The notes beneath the pieces were generated by a model that did no database searches, was not told where the DNA came from, and worked only from the letters and a program-made list of their open reading frames with translations. DNA of 64,000 bases from Pezicula radicicola (taxonomy: Eukaryota; Ascomycota; Leotiomycetes; Helotiales; Dermateaceae), in the NCBI GenBank assembly GCA_003008705.1, contig PDUO01000001.1, forward strand, positions 1,605,694-1,669,693. Direction: 5' to 3'. Of this stretch, positions 32,995-47,068 are shown piece after piece. Made by a program: the position numbers and the translations under genes. Each line of letters opens with the position of its first letter. Within the stretch, counting starts at the first letter, position 1.

Positions 32995-35900
32995 TCAGAT
33001 ATCCATCATCTCAGTATCGTCCGCCAAGATGTCATCAGCTGGTCCCCAATTTCCTTCGAAGACCGTAGCACCGGCCCGGCGTCGTCCTTGAACCCATTGG
33101 AGGCCCACAGACTCGAGCACGCGGTGGATTGTTGGTCGGTCTTCAGGCACAGGCGAAATCATCCAACGAACGATTCGGTCAAGAGCATGATCATGGTACA
33201 TATCCCTCATGAACTCGGGAGCTTGATGAAGTTCACCTCGTCGCATGGAGCCAAAGAGGTTACCAGGGTCGTGAGATAAAGACCTACTGGTGGAGCCGAT
33301 GTTCCGCTTGCGAGTGCTCATTGTCGGCGATCCGAAGTCGTTCTCCATTTCCTCGTCGCTCCCATAGAATTCCATGCTAGTGTCGCTCTCCTCAATAGGG
33401 ATACCGGTTGCATCTCGAATTATAGTACTGGCGCTACTCCAAGTCAAACTTGGCACGTCGCTCATATCTCCAGAACGAAGTCGTTGCCAGGTTGGACCAT
33501 TGTCTGGTAGCTGTACGTTTCCAGCAATCTCCAGCATAATAAGTCCAAGAGCGAAGACATCAGACGGTTTGTCGTATTTTCCTAGTAAGATTTCGGGTCC
33601 GATGTACTCGCGATCACCTTCTCCTTCAATGCCGGCTTGTGCAGGCCAATGAGCCGCCATACCAAAATCACCAATCTTGAGCACACCTTCAAACGTAATG
33701 AAGATGTTGGCTGGCTTGAGGTCCAGATGGATGTAACCAGAATCGTGAATATGTCTCAGGCCCTTCACTCTGCGTTAGTTGGGTACAGAAAAGCATGATG
33801 GCAATACATACCTGGCTGAGCTCCAGCATGATTTTCCAGATCCGGAAATCATCTAGTCTGCCTTTTCGACCAACTTGTGACAGAAAGAGATCAAGACTGC
33901 CCTCCTCGCAAAACTCTGTTTGGATATACAGATAATCCTTCTCTTCCCAGTGGTCAATAAAGTCCACGACATGATCAGAATGTCCTAGTGCTTTAAGCAC
34001 GCTGACTTCCTGCAGTTTCCGTTGACGGTCCCTGGTACCTTGAAAAGGATGTCGCGACTTCTTGACAGCAAAGACCTGCTCTGGCATTGGTGTTACAGAC
34101 GATCTTCGGTTAGGAGAATCGGTTTTGCCAAAGTAGAAGCCTTGTGTGCCACTGATGGGCCGAGAATTTTTAGTGACACGGTACACATGCGAGAATTCTC
34201 CAGTGCCAATAATTTCAGCCTTTTCAAACCTCGAAGTCAGAGACGCATCGATATCTGTTGGCCCGAAACCGCTGATTGGTGTGGTGCTGAGTCGTCGGTC
34301 GCCGAGCTGGGTAAAATAGTCTCGACCAGCAGTTGGAGTAGCCGGAGGTGGCATTGTTGCTGCGCCATGGTTTGGCCTCAACTCTCGTGGATTGGATATG
34401 GACAGACCACTAGGGTCAGGAGGAGTCATACTGTCTATAGGAGTACGCGGGGACCTCCTCTCAATGAATTCTACACGCTCCAACGGAGAAGCTGGAGCCA
34501 CGTGACTAAATTTAGCAAAGCCCGGTTTTCTCGATGGACTGACAAAAGAAGTAGTGAGATTAAGGGATTTAGCAACCAAGGGCGGCGGAAGAGGGCAATT
34601 AGAGCCACCCCGAAGTGCCCGAGATCGGCCGAAGGAAGGCATTGCAGTAGAAGAAATAGAAGAAAGTCGAAAGTTGGCAGTGGTCGGAGAATCATTCAAA
34701 TCGATTGATGCTTCGTCGTCACTGCAACCCGCGTCATGATCACCAGGACTTGTGGAAAAATTCAACTTACTGCTTCTCTGTATTTTCTTTGCTAGTCCAA
34801 AGCCAACCGCAGATGCCGGAAAACTTCGGTGGCTGCTTGGACTGCCGTTATCTTGCTGAAGCGCCTGCTTGGTGGGTGTCGGCGGTAAATCGAAATCTAT
34901 GCTGGTTTGGCTGTCTCCCTTTGCATCAGGTGATCCACCACTCTCATCACCATCAATACTGAGAAAGCTTCCACGCCTCATGAGCCCACGGGAATTGCCG
35001 AACGCACTACCAAATACACCCATTCCCTTTCCGAATGTAGATTGCTTGGATTGATTTCCGTGGGGATTGAAAGGGGTTGACGGGGTTCCAAAAGAGTGTC
35101 TGATATGTCTGGCCCTAGCGATCGCACTTCCAGGAACTGGAGCTGGATATGTAGCGAATGTGTTGACATGCTTCTTGCAGGGAGTGTCTGGCATATTGCC
35201 CTTGCTATTACCTCGCGACGGTTGAGGATCTTCTGGATTTCGGTTCACTTTCGAAATGAGACCAGTCGACATGAATGCAGCCGGTAGAGGCTTGACAGAC
35301 TTATAATTGGGTGTTGAGAACGATCCATCTTCGTTCGAGATCGCTTCTAAGGAATATGGTCTTAGGGAACCCGCAGGCAGTGACTTCGAGAAATCGAGCT
35401 TCGGCCTAGGTTGTTCTCCAAAATTGACCGGAACATGGGTTGGAGAGTCATCTACAAGACTGGAGCTGCTGGAGGATGTAGTCATAGTCCGTGACAACGG
35501 ATGTGGTTGGTGCATTGACTGGTTGATCATATGCATCGATGCATTAGGAAGAGCGCCTTGGGAAGAGAAAGGACTATCTCGGGCCATGGGAGGCATAAAC
35601 TGGTCAAGTGAAAGTCGGGGACGGTTCTTGTTCTGAACTGGTGTTGAAACTTCAGGGGCCGTCATAGCTGCTTGCTGTTGCGCCAGTATTTGAGCCGCAT
35701 GCCTTCGGCCCCAAGAGGTCTTTTCACCATGTCGCTGTTGCAAGGTCGACTTGCGCAATGAGGACGATCTTCTAGGCATGGATGTGAAGGGTGAAGATGC
35801 TGAGCTGTCGGAAACAGCTGTTGCGGATAGTTCGTATTCTTGGTTCGTGTCATCATGAATATCAAATTGTGGTGTAGATGTTGGTCCGTGATCAAAGACA

Positions 35901-36640
35901 TTGAAGTCATGGCCAAAGCTCGCAGAACCGTGCAAACTTCGTCTCTTCGCTACAGGACTACCCAAACTTGCTTGGTCAAGATTCATGATTGCGTCACTGC
36001 GCTTCAGTGGACTTGAAGTAGTGGATGTCATAGTATCGTTGCTGCCATCCCCAAGTCTAGATAGCGCATGGTTGAAAGGCGTGGGCGTATCCAAATTAAA
36101 TGGTGTTCTCGTAGTTTTTTCAAAACTCCGGCGCTCGAAGCTCTTGGGTTCCTTCGGACTTGGGCTAGAGACAATGTTTTCCTGACCAGGCGATGAGCCT
36201 TGTTGTAGAGCCGGAGCCGCGTTGCCAGTATCTGAGGCTTGACTCAGGGCGCGCTTCATGGGACTCTTCGGTGGAGTTCGCGTTCGAGTCAATGGTCGAG
36301 CGGGTGCTGTCTTTGCCCTTGTTGAAGAACGCAATGCTAGCTTTGCGCTTGGTGGGAAGGGTACTGCAAGTGGGGATGGAGTATGGGGAGGGTTACTCTG
36401 CTGACTACCGGTGAATATCGTTGGCTGGGAAGAAGCGCGCCACGGCGGCGGCGACAATGGTGAAGGTGATAGAGGCGACTTTGGTGATGAACTGGGGGAC
36501 TTGGTAACCAGGCGGAATTTTGAAGGCGACCGTGACAACGAGCGTCGGAGCGACCTCACCGCAGAGGTGACATCAACATGGTGGACATGTGTCGGAGAAG
36601 GCAATGTGAGAGTGCCGCCACCACTATTTGAGTAGGCCAT
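32995..36640 (-). CDS. wee1: WEE1-type dual-specificity protein kinase
   Basis: Two exons, 36640..33812 and 33762..32995; 1198 residues. Wee1 kinases delay mitosis by phosphorylating the inhibitory tyrosine of Cdk1. The N-terminal 800 residues are disordered and rich in S/T-P sites, as in other fungal Wee1. The kinase domain (~805-1140) has a glycine loop GTGEFSHVY, ATP lysine in FAVKKSRH, catalytic HLDLKPAN, DFG in IGDFGMA, and the Wee1-typical EGDREYIGPEIL in place of the usual APE. The 49-nt intron starts GTATGT; its acceptor is best placed at GAAG/GGCCTG, which gives ELSQ-GLRHIHD and matches family spacing. An upstream CAG would shift the frame. Transcribed divergently from DIM1 with a long 2.4 kb gap. 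Confidence 0.93.
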
Positions 36641-39102
36641 GATAAATATGGAATGCGGCGATGCTCGCGTATGATACGTAAAATGAGTGCGATCCGGTAT
36701 GAGAGGGGCTCTCGAGGTGATGTCGGGACTTATCTAGCAGGAGGCATAGATATAGGCGCTGTCGAAGGTCGTTGTGGTTTGGTGAAGCTGTTGACGGCCG
36801 ACGACGAAAGCGTCTCTTGTTGAGTGACGCGCTTGATGCGAATGCGATGCGATGGAAAGGACACTATGGGGTCTTAAAGCGCGACGTCGGTCTGTGTGGC
36901 AAATTGTTATGTCGACGAACAACAACAAACGGGAGTGGTATCTATCGTCTGGAATGCAAGATGTCGTGGCGCTTGAGGAATGCTTCGTGGAAAGACGTCG
37001 GGAATGTTGGGATTTCAATAGTTCAGGTCGATGTCCAGATAATCATGCCAGCACAAGTTTCCATCCGACAGCAGCTCACTCCGTCCCCAACAGCTGATAG
37101 ATCCCCCCCTTCGTTGCTTGCCAATGTCGAGATACTGTATTTTCTGGTGATGTGAGGTTGGAGGAGAGAGGTGGGTGGAGAGGAGATGGGAGAGAGGAAG
37201 GAAGAAAGGTCTCGCTTCCGAACGCGTGCTGTTTATTCTCCACTTTCGAGGACCTAGCGTGTTTACTTCTCGAGTCTTTGCCTGGCCTGTGTGTGTGCCG
37301 CGCAATCAAGGCAGCCACGCCCCCCGGACAGAGAGCGATAAGGAGTGGAGTGGGAGGTACAGTACAGAAGTTGTCCAGAGCAGAGGTAATGAGTTATTAC
37401 GATGCACAATTGTACCTAGGGAAATACTGATGGGGGGGTTTTTTTTTGTCCGCCGTCCAAAGTTTCGGTGAAGAATGAAGGCAAATGCAGGCGCTGTGTG
37501 AAAAGGGCTTTTGGCTCCTGCAGCAGTGGGTGTTGTTGCTTTGTTTAGTTAGAATGCTGGCAGCCAATCAGGTGCCAAACCCCCCTCCAACCCGTACGAA
37601 CGCTGAACGGCTACAGCCGCTGTTTGATCGATGGATAAAGACCCCTTCTTGCTCTCCCACCAGCTCCTAGGCCTTGTCATGACACTCTTCAGACGATCGG
37701 CCACGTCAAAGGGCGTTCGTGGATCCAAACACCCTCTTCCCCTCCAACAATTGTGCACTTTTTATCCTTTCCCCTCTTTGTTGACATGTCGCCAATGTCG
37801 CCAGACATCAAAACATCAACAAAAACAACAACAATCAAAAGTGACTTTCCACCGGGACATTCAACCGGAGGATCTAAGATTTGGCGACAAGGACTAACCC
37901 CACTAATATCTGATTCGGATAGCATCAATATTTAATTATAGGGGCGTGCCCTTGATTTCCAGAGTCAACGGGTCTTTTGATATGGGTCTAACGCTCGTAA
38001 ACCTTACTCCGGACTCCAGAAAACTTTGCCTGCGCGAAATGATCAATTTCAATGCGTTCTTTCCATCCGATGGGAAAGTTTGTACGCAAATAGGTCAGGA
38101 TGAACCGAGATCCGGGGACGATAACAAAGGGAACAGACCAGAGAGACTCGAAGAGCGGCTTGAGAGCAATGTTCTCGTACTGGTCACTACGGGTACCTTA
38201 CATTATTAGTTAGGGACGGGGTGCTTATTCAAGGCATAATTGGCATTTGCATAGTAAGTAACTTTGCTTGTCTCGTGGTTTGAGGGGAATCATCACTAAG
38301 GTCCCCATGGTGTTTCTTTTTCAATAAAAGAGGTACTATACAAGTAACGACAATAATGACGCCTTGATGACATCAATAATAAAATCTACTTCGTACACAA
38401 CCGGTCAACCACTGAGATAAGGAAGCCTAGTCTGCTGTGATGTACAATCTGCTGCTGCACCAGCAGGGACAAGCGAAATAATGGGAGGATCTGGTGGATG
38501 GTAAATTGGTAATAAACTCGGAAGCTGATGGTGTGAAGCGCATTATGGCATTCGCATCTGCGATAGTTGCAACGGTAACCAGAGACTCAACATCGTCCTG
38601 GCCCCTCTTTGCATTCTTCAAATTGCAGAAACTCTCAACCTCTTTATTGACCTACAGTTTCTTTAACAATGTGGCACATAACAGAGTTTTTTCGTCTCTT
38701 ACAGTAAGAGATGTACTGTACTGGCTACTAGTGAGTAGGACACGTTGAAGCCTCCAATCTACTCCGTACATGCCAACTAGATACACTGTAACTTTTCATA
38801 CCACGACTGCCATGAGGGCATTTTGGCATTTTCTGGATGAAAACTCCCCCCCAAGGGCTCAAGTCGCAGTATGTCACATGACTCCACGATAAGCTAAGAT
38901 AACAACTCCAGAACGACAATAATTTTACAACTCCAAAATCTCGACCACCAAACTCTTCTGCTATCTGTATTGTCGACCACAACACTGCAGCACAACAGTC
39001 TCGACGAGCGCAACACTACAAGACACGGCAGGCAGATAGACGTGCGCAACACTACAAGACACGACAGGCAGGTAGACGAGCGCAGCATACAAGGCAGGCA
39101 GT
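36641..39102. promoter_or_regulatory. 2.5 kb divergent promoter region, WEE1 / DIM1
   Basis: No gene is supported. The gap contains a purine-rich stretch (37145-37210), one ACGCGT at 37222-37227, long poly-T/poly-G (around 37431-37448), and the 36-bp tandem repeat abutting DIM1. The size suggests a long 5' leader or upstream control region for wee1, as is usual for cell-cycle kinases; that is inference. Confidence 0.45.
39003..39102 (+). repeat. 36-bp tandem repeat ending at the DIM1 start codon
   Basis: Two units of exactly 36 bp (39003-39038 and 39039-39074) begin GACGAGCGCAACACTACAAG and GACGTGCGCAACACTACAAG and differ at only a few positions. A third, shortened copy (39075-39102, GACGAGCGCAGCATACAAGG) ends two bases before the ATG. 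The repeats would lie in the 5' leader of the mRNA. Confidence 0.85.
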
Positions 39103-40846
<1,744 letters not shown>

Positions 40847-41422
40847 TGGGGGGAATCTGGTCACAAAAGTATTGCGTTTTAGCATGGCGTTGGAGGAGTT
40901 CATTAGGAATGTATCCAAGATTACCCAGCATTTTTTGGGAGATTTAAGCGGAGGCATCTCAATTATATTCAAGCTAATATACTTGAATCATAATTGCAGT
41001 GAAGGATATATAAAAGTGTTACTAGACGAGCTACCTATGTTCCTTAATCTACTATTGAACCGAAAGATGCTCTCCTTTTAAATTTTCACGTGATCTCGCT
41101 AGATAGAGATCCACTCCTAGATGTCAGTTTGTTCCTTGGTTACAATACCTCACAATATACAATATTGCTTAAAATCATTTTCCAAAATCATGCATGAACT
41201 GGTGACTGCTCTGCAAATAGGTATTAAAATTAGGGTACTTTTCGTACTTTAAAGCAGCTTATCTTCTCCATGTAGGTGTCCATGGTCAGGTATTTATCGC
41301 TGGCCGAAGAATACAAAAGCCAAAGATATTTGTAGATGTTGAGATGGAATTGCACCCTTAGCCTTCTACAAGGATTTAAAGTCATAGTAATGTTGGGATG
41401 CAGTAATATATGACTTGGGTAA

Positions 41423-41512
41423 CACAGTTGCCTAAAACAAGTAAGTTACTCAAATCGAATGGGCTCCTTAAACCGATTAAATTGCTCAAATTGAGCGAGT
41501 CGTCTAAAAGAT
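41423..41512 (+). repeat. Five-unit 18-bp array, best example of the family
   Basis: Five consecutive 18-base units in perfect register: CACAGTTGCCTAAAACAA, GTAAGTTACTCAAATCGA, ATGGGCTCCTTAAACCGA, TTAAATTGCTCAAATTGA, GCGAGTCGTCTAAAAGAT. Shared pattern: a purine-AGTT/AGCT core, CTCAAA or CTTAAA in the middle, and a final CAA/CGA. Units are highly diverged, yet length is constant. Confidence 0.8.
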
Positions 41513-42769
41513 GTGATCACTACAAAACAAGAGTCTTAATATTTCGAATTGTCTAGACAAGCCTAGTCAAAAGAGTTTTATGGTAGAACAATAAGGTCAA
41601 CAAGAAGCAGAACCCGTCTATATAGACGTACTTTAGCATGGGCATGTGGGGTTTGGGTTGAGAGATCACCTATTAACCAAAGATAGGTATAAATTCACTA
41701 CATAACACAGTCTTCTTTCCTACAGTTTTGTCATCTTTTGCTTCTTAGACACCATCAACCAAAATTATTTCACTGGATAACTCACGGATTCTCTAGGTTA
41801 CATTCTGATGTAATTACCTACTACTATTAATGAAGTTCACATGTATACTACACCTTAAATTTCTTAAAGCTACAGTTCATCCTACCACCAGCCAAAACCT
41901 CTACATCCCATTCTAGCAATACCTTACTAGCCCTTGATAAATTTGGCATATACGTAGATATATAAACAGTCTCAGATACTCTGTTATAACTCCATAGGTT
42001 ATTGCCATTGTAGATACACCATTGAACTGAATTAGCACTTACTCAAAGATAACTGTAAACCTTATCTCAGAAGCGGGTTGTTATGCTAATTGTTAAATAA
42101 ATATTGTAAGATATCGATGAGTCTGAGCTTCCTCTGTATCAAAGTCCTTAGTTTCTTCTCAAATTACATTGCTAATTGGTGTTACCGTGTACATCTTGCT
42201 ATATTCTTTGCAAAGGCAATACGGCTATCGATTTTATAACAGCAGACTGTTTATATATTGATTATAAAAGACATGTTAGATGGTATTATTAAGTTAGCCT
42301 TGCAAGGAAGATTATTCAAGTATAGATGGTGTGTATAGGCTGTTAGCAAGAAAATATTTTCTTGGTAAATAAGGTATTGCTAACTGCTATTAGTCTATGC
42401 ATTACAAGCCATGCAAGCATGCTGTTCGTCTGGATACCAGAGACAATTTTGATCACAACATAAATACAACTATAGCAAATACTACAAAAACATGTATTCT
42501 CTTTCCCGCGTCGAGGACCTTCAGCATAGAACCCAGTTGACTTGGATCTCGAGCAAGTCTTTGAAATTTTGAACTTGGACTCTTTGACCAAGGACAATGA
42601 ATTTATTGCTTTTCTTAGTAATTACGAAGTAATGATCAAAGTGTTTGGTGGAAACGTCTCTTAGGGTAGTCACAAGTTTGCGGAATTCCTCTTCCTGTTT
42701 GTAACAGGTAAATGCAATAGTTTATTTTTGGATTGCAAGAAAGACAGAATATTTTGGTTATCTAAACCT

Positions 42770-42841
42770 AGTTGGTTAACCAAACAATTGAATTGCCTAA
42801 GTCAAGTAAGTTACTTAGGTTAATTAAGCTACTCGAGCTAA
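42770..42841 (+). repeat. Four-unit 18-bp array
   Basis: AGTTGGTTAACCAAACAA, TTGAATTGCCTAAGTCAA, GTAAGTTACTTAGGTTAA and TTAAGCTACTCGAGCTAA follow each other without gaps. Looser units continue on the right to about 42940 (TTTTGCTCAAGCTAA, GGTTACACAGATCAA). Confidence 0.75.
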
Positions 42842-43793
42842 TCCAAGAATTTTGCTCAAGCTAAGTACCTAAAATTCTTAAGTCTGGTATGTCACCTAAT
42901 CTACTTACACAAATCAAAAAGGTTACACAGATCAAATAACGCCCACTCTGTATACAACCACTTTACAGATTTTTAGTTATTTCACTCAACTACATCCCTA
43001 CAAAGAAAGCAAGACCCAGACAAAATAACTAGATGCGGTGTTACATTACATATTAAATCTAAGTATCAAGAAGAGTAACACGTGAAATAAATAAGAGGAA
43101 TACTTGATTCTCTAAAGTAAAAATATAGCAAGAACGCAATGCGGTTGTATATACTAAAGATGAAATATTAGCTACAATCTATACTTAGTTTCCACTACAC
43201 TACTAACCACACAATAATCTAGAAACGCAGATACGCTCAATTGTACATCGGATAGAGATGCTAGAAGAGTGCAGACCTGACAGCAAACTAAGCATATACA
43301 TCTGTCACTAGGTGTCCAAAGGGGTATGAACTTGGAGCAGGTACTTATTCTGCAGTCAATACAGTTGCTAATTGGAATCAGAAATTTTGAAGTTGGGAGA
43401 GGATTGATAAGTGGAAAGTAAGTGCAGGAGCTGGAGGTATTATTGGTAGGCAAAGACCACCATACAATGTTCCTCGACAGAAGAGTGCAAGAGGGTGTTA
43501 CGGAATACAGTTTGCGAAGCTAATAATGCTAGCCTTGATGGTGCGTAGATCACATATTTCATGTGTCTAAGGTAGTTGCTACTTTGGAAAGTTATATAAG
43601 CAAGCATCAACGTATTCATTAAAATCGCAACTTATATGCGGTGTTTTGAAGTCCAACATTACCCTAACCTATAATGTACATCCTGATACCTCTGTTTATC
43701 GTTATTCTTATACATAATATACACAGCATCCCGCTGTTTGGTATTCCTGATTCCTGTAGACCAATACCTCATTACCATCATAAATTGCCTCAT

Positions 43794-46700
43794 CTAATGC
43801 GTGACAGCTCGAACACCCTGCAGCAGCAGCCCAAAAATCAAACCTCGTGCGACCTCCTCAATCTGAAGGCAGTCAAAAATCCTTCCCATTGCTTCACCGG
43901 TGGCGGCTTGTCCCATAACACCAGTCAACGCTGCCGGAACACCACGTTCAACTAGTAGCTTCCTTGCTTTAAGCCGCAGCCTCTCTTTCTCTGCGGCCGA
44001 CATCTCTGGCGGCCATGCCTTCAATTCTTCCTCGGTAGGGAGAGAGTTTCCCCGTAATTTTTTGAGATGGCTGGCAATACCTACGTCTGATGTGTTTGCT
44101 GTGATAACCGAATCCTGGATGAGAGATTGGATGGAAGACAACGATGGGTTTCCAGGCCGCAAGAGAAATGTTTTTGCAGCAGTCAGAAGCGTCCGACGGA
44201 AGTTCCAGGCAGACGAGAGGGTATATAGCTCGTTGATGACGGCAAACATAAGTTCGACTGCGACTCTCGTCTCCTGCTCGGTGAGAGGTGTAGCTTCCTT
44301 CCTTGGCTTGCGTGGTGGGGTGACAGGTAGAGACTCTCGCCTCGGTATTGAAAGTGATTGTCGACCTGGTGATTGCTGAGACGGTGCAGTACTTGTGGAT
44401 GTTCGAGTTGTTGGTGCACTGCTATCTTTTTGAGACACTGAAGAATCTTCAGTTGGAGACCCATAGTCATCAGTGATGTTACTGGGTGGAGGAGGCAACC
44501 GCATTTCCTCGAAATCGTTGTGGACCGGAGATGATAGTGGTGTCAACTTTGACGGTGTTCGACTTGCTTCTCTGCTAAGAGTCGCACTACGTCGGCCACT
44601 GAAAGAAGATCTCGCTGAATTCGATGTTCGAGGTTCTCGATCATTCTCATCTTCCGCAATTGAGTTGTAACTAGGCTTCCGCTCCATAGGAGGGATCATT
44701 GGTGGTTGAGTGGCCACAATAGGTGGTGTCCTCAGACTATCCTCACTGGCTCTCCCTTTCCGAGAACCATTAATTGAACCCATGCTATCTATTCTAGGTA
44801 GTGTTGATGTCGACGATCGTCCAGCAGTATGCATCGTCAGGTTTCCTGAAGAACCGTTCATTTTCTTCTGACCGAGTGAGCCTATGTTGTTGAAGACTCC
44901 AGTGACGCCGCCAAGGACAACTTTCCCCCCTTCTGCAGCACCCTTGGGCGCAGATGTAAGAACATCCAACATGCCTTTACCCATGGTCTCGAAGGCCGAA
45001 GGAGTTGGCCAGCCGAACCCGGCTTTGTTGCTGGATCCTGCCGGCATTTGACCTGAGTCTTTCTCAAGGAAACGTTTCATTCCCTCACTCTCTGCTAGCG
45101 GCTGATACCAACAGGCATCCCGGAGATAACGTTCTAATTCGCCTCGCAGAGATGGTTTGGTATGTTCTTTCCAGTTAGGCAGCGCATTATGCTGTTCGGT
45201 AAAAGCAGTGACACCAGATATTGCTGCGATGCGCCTCAAGACTTCATGCAAAGTCTCAAAATCCGGATATCTTCGAACAATCATCCAACCCGGATGTTGC
45301 GAAGATTCGGGTTCGATTTGTACCAAGTAATCCCCCGTGGGTTTGTTGCGAATTCGCCCCTTGTCAGTGGGTGATGAATCGTCATGAATTATTATATTGG
45401 CATTGTGAAGAGTCATAGAAGGAACCTTTTTAGGTGCGGGAGAAACACCTGCCTGCAACGCTGCTGGGACTGCTTGTGGGACAATCTGATCAAAGCTTGT
45501 GAAGGATGTGGTAGTTCGTGGGGATAATGAAGAGCTCACTGAAGGTGCAGTGTTCGTTGACCTTGGAGATGTCGGAGAATCCACCGGCTCACTTTCAGAT
45601 GCCCTTGGCCCGTCATTTGTGGAATTTTGTAGCTGTGTTCCTGCCAACAATGTTGACGTGTTAAGGTCCAACGATTCTGCATTTTTCTCCACAGCATCCA
45701 CAAGACGTTTTGAAGCCGTACCCTGGGCGTCCTTGGTGGCTTGCGGCTTCTTCTTATCCTCTTCAGCAACTATTTGATATTAGCAACGCTTATAACGAGA
45801 TGATGGTATGGATGCACTGACTTAGTTGGCTAAGTCTTTTTGCTTCGTTCATTGCCTTTAAGAGAAATGTTAGATGCAAATTGCTTCAATTTCATAATAA
45901 GAGTCGGTACCTCTTCCATAGCTTCCTCCGCCCTGCCCAGCCTCTTCTGATGCTTTGTAACTTCCTGTTCTTTCTTTTTATCCTCTTTTGGGAGATCTAT
46001 ACTCCCAATATTGCCATCGAATCCATCGAAGGCACTGCTGAAACCACCAGTCTTGGCGACCCCTGCGTCTATTGCCTGGCTAATGTCTGGTTCCCCTTCT
46101 TCAAGGAGATATACTATCCATCCATTAATCCACTCCGGTTTCGAGCAACTCTTCAGGGTCATCTCCAAAACAACTCCAGCAAGAATCTCTCTCAAAAATA
46201 TCCTAGCAGGATCGCACTCATATGCTCGCTTCTCTAGAAAGTTTTGGAGGATATCATCCGCAATTATCTTAAATTTTCGGGTTTGCTGCTTTTCATTTAA
46301 AACGTTTGCAAGATTTGAATCTGGGTTCGCGGATAGATATGCATAGACCGCTTCTGCTGGAGATGCGGTTGAGCTTTGTGGTAATGATAAAGCACTGGAC
46401 AATTCATTCAAAAATACTATGACAATTGATGAAGAGTTTGTAAGGAAGTCGAGAAATGTATCGGCTGGCCGTTTCCTTGAAAGGTGTTGAGATATTGAAA
46501 GCAGAAACTTGGTTAGGATTTGGCGCGATGCTGCTGGGAAAGCTTCCTCCTGGGGAAGCACTGGACTGTACCACCACTTAACGTAGTCTCGAATAATAGC
46601 ATCTGCTAGGTTATTCAAGGCTGCCGCAGTCTCTGGTCGAAATCCGTCGAAACTGTCCAATTGTATATCGTCATCAGCGTCCAATTGAGCCTCAGTTTTA

Positions 46701-47068
46701 CGTGATGTCTCCTGATCTCTCCACTCAAGTATTCTCTTCACCACATCCAAGCCTTTCTCTTTTCGTGTCTGTCCCACCGTTCCAACCAAAGTGGTCTGCC
46801 CTTCCCACGATGCGTGCAAAAGAACGCCTCCAAATGCACCGATCAGCACGAGTCCAACCCTTCCAAGAACCAAGTATGTACAAGCTGCAAGGCCGACTGC
46901 AATTCCACCTATGGTTTCCTTCGAAGCTGTGGACATGAATTGTAACGCGCGAGTGGTTATATCTTCGAGACCAGCAGGGTCTGGGCCATTCGCAGGTATC
47001 GCGGGGTCATCTTGGGCAAGTGAAAGGACACCGCCGCCCAGCTTCGTCTCTCCACCAGTTTCATTCAT
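43794..47068 (-). CDS. PXA-PX-Nexin_C sorting-nexin-like protein
   Basis: Three exons: 47068..45911, 45855..45822, 45769..43794; 1055 residues. The order is a hydrophobic segment near residues 40-80 (IGGIAVGLAACTYLVLG, VGLVLIGAFGGVLL), a PXA domain (~130-340; LADAIIRDYVKWWYSPV, EILAGVVLEMTLKSCSKPEWIN), a short coiled linker, a PX domain (~480-590; YLVQIEPESSQHPGWMIVRR then YPDFETLHEVL), a Ser-rich linker, and a C-terminal Nexin_C domain (~880-1055). S. pombe Pxa1 and yeast Mdm1 are relatives; such proteins tether ER, endosome or vacuole membranes and bind phosphoinositides. The 34-nt middle exon is real because it alone restores phase. The frame stays open up to 47284, but that extension looks like 5' UTR, so the ATG at 47068 is chosen. 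Confidence 0.87.

Larger units (their letters stand above)
40847..43793. other. 2.9 kb AT-rich, gene-free region
   Basis: Strongly AT-rich compared with the flanks and full of short imperfect repeats. It holds the two clearest 18-bp arrays (41423-41512 and 42770-42841). A minus-strand frame of 84 codons (42343-42597) has a more protein-like left half (KTCSRSKSTGFYAEGPRRGK) but no start context, partner exon or recognisable family. It could be a relic. I see no intact gene. Confidence 0.5.

Noticed and set aside
41423..41512. CRISPR array
   Set aside because: The units are contiguous and diverged, with no constant repeat and unique spacer pattern, and the genome is eukaryotic.
42343..42597. 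84-codon minus-strand frame as a gene
   Set aside because: Part looks protein-like, but I recognise no family, it has no partner exons and it sits in AT-rich repeat sequence; kept only as a possible relic.
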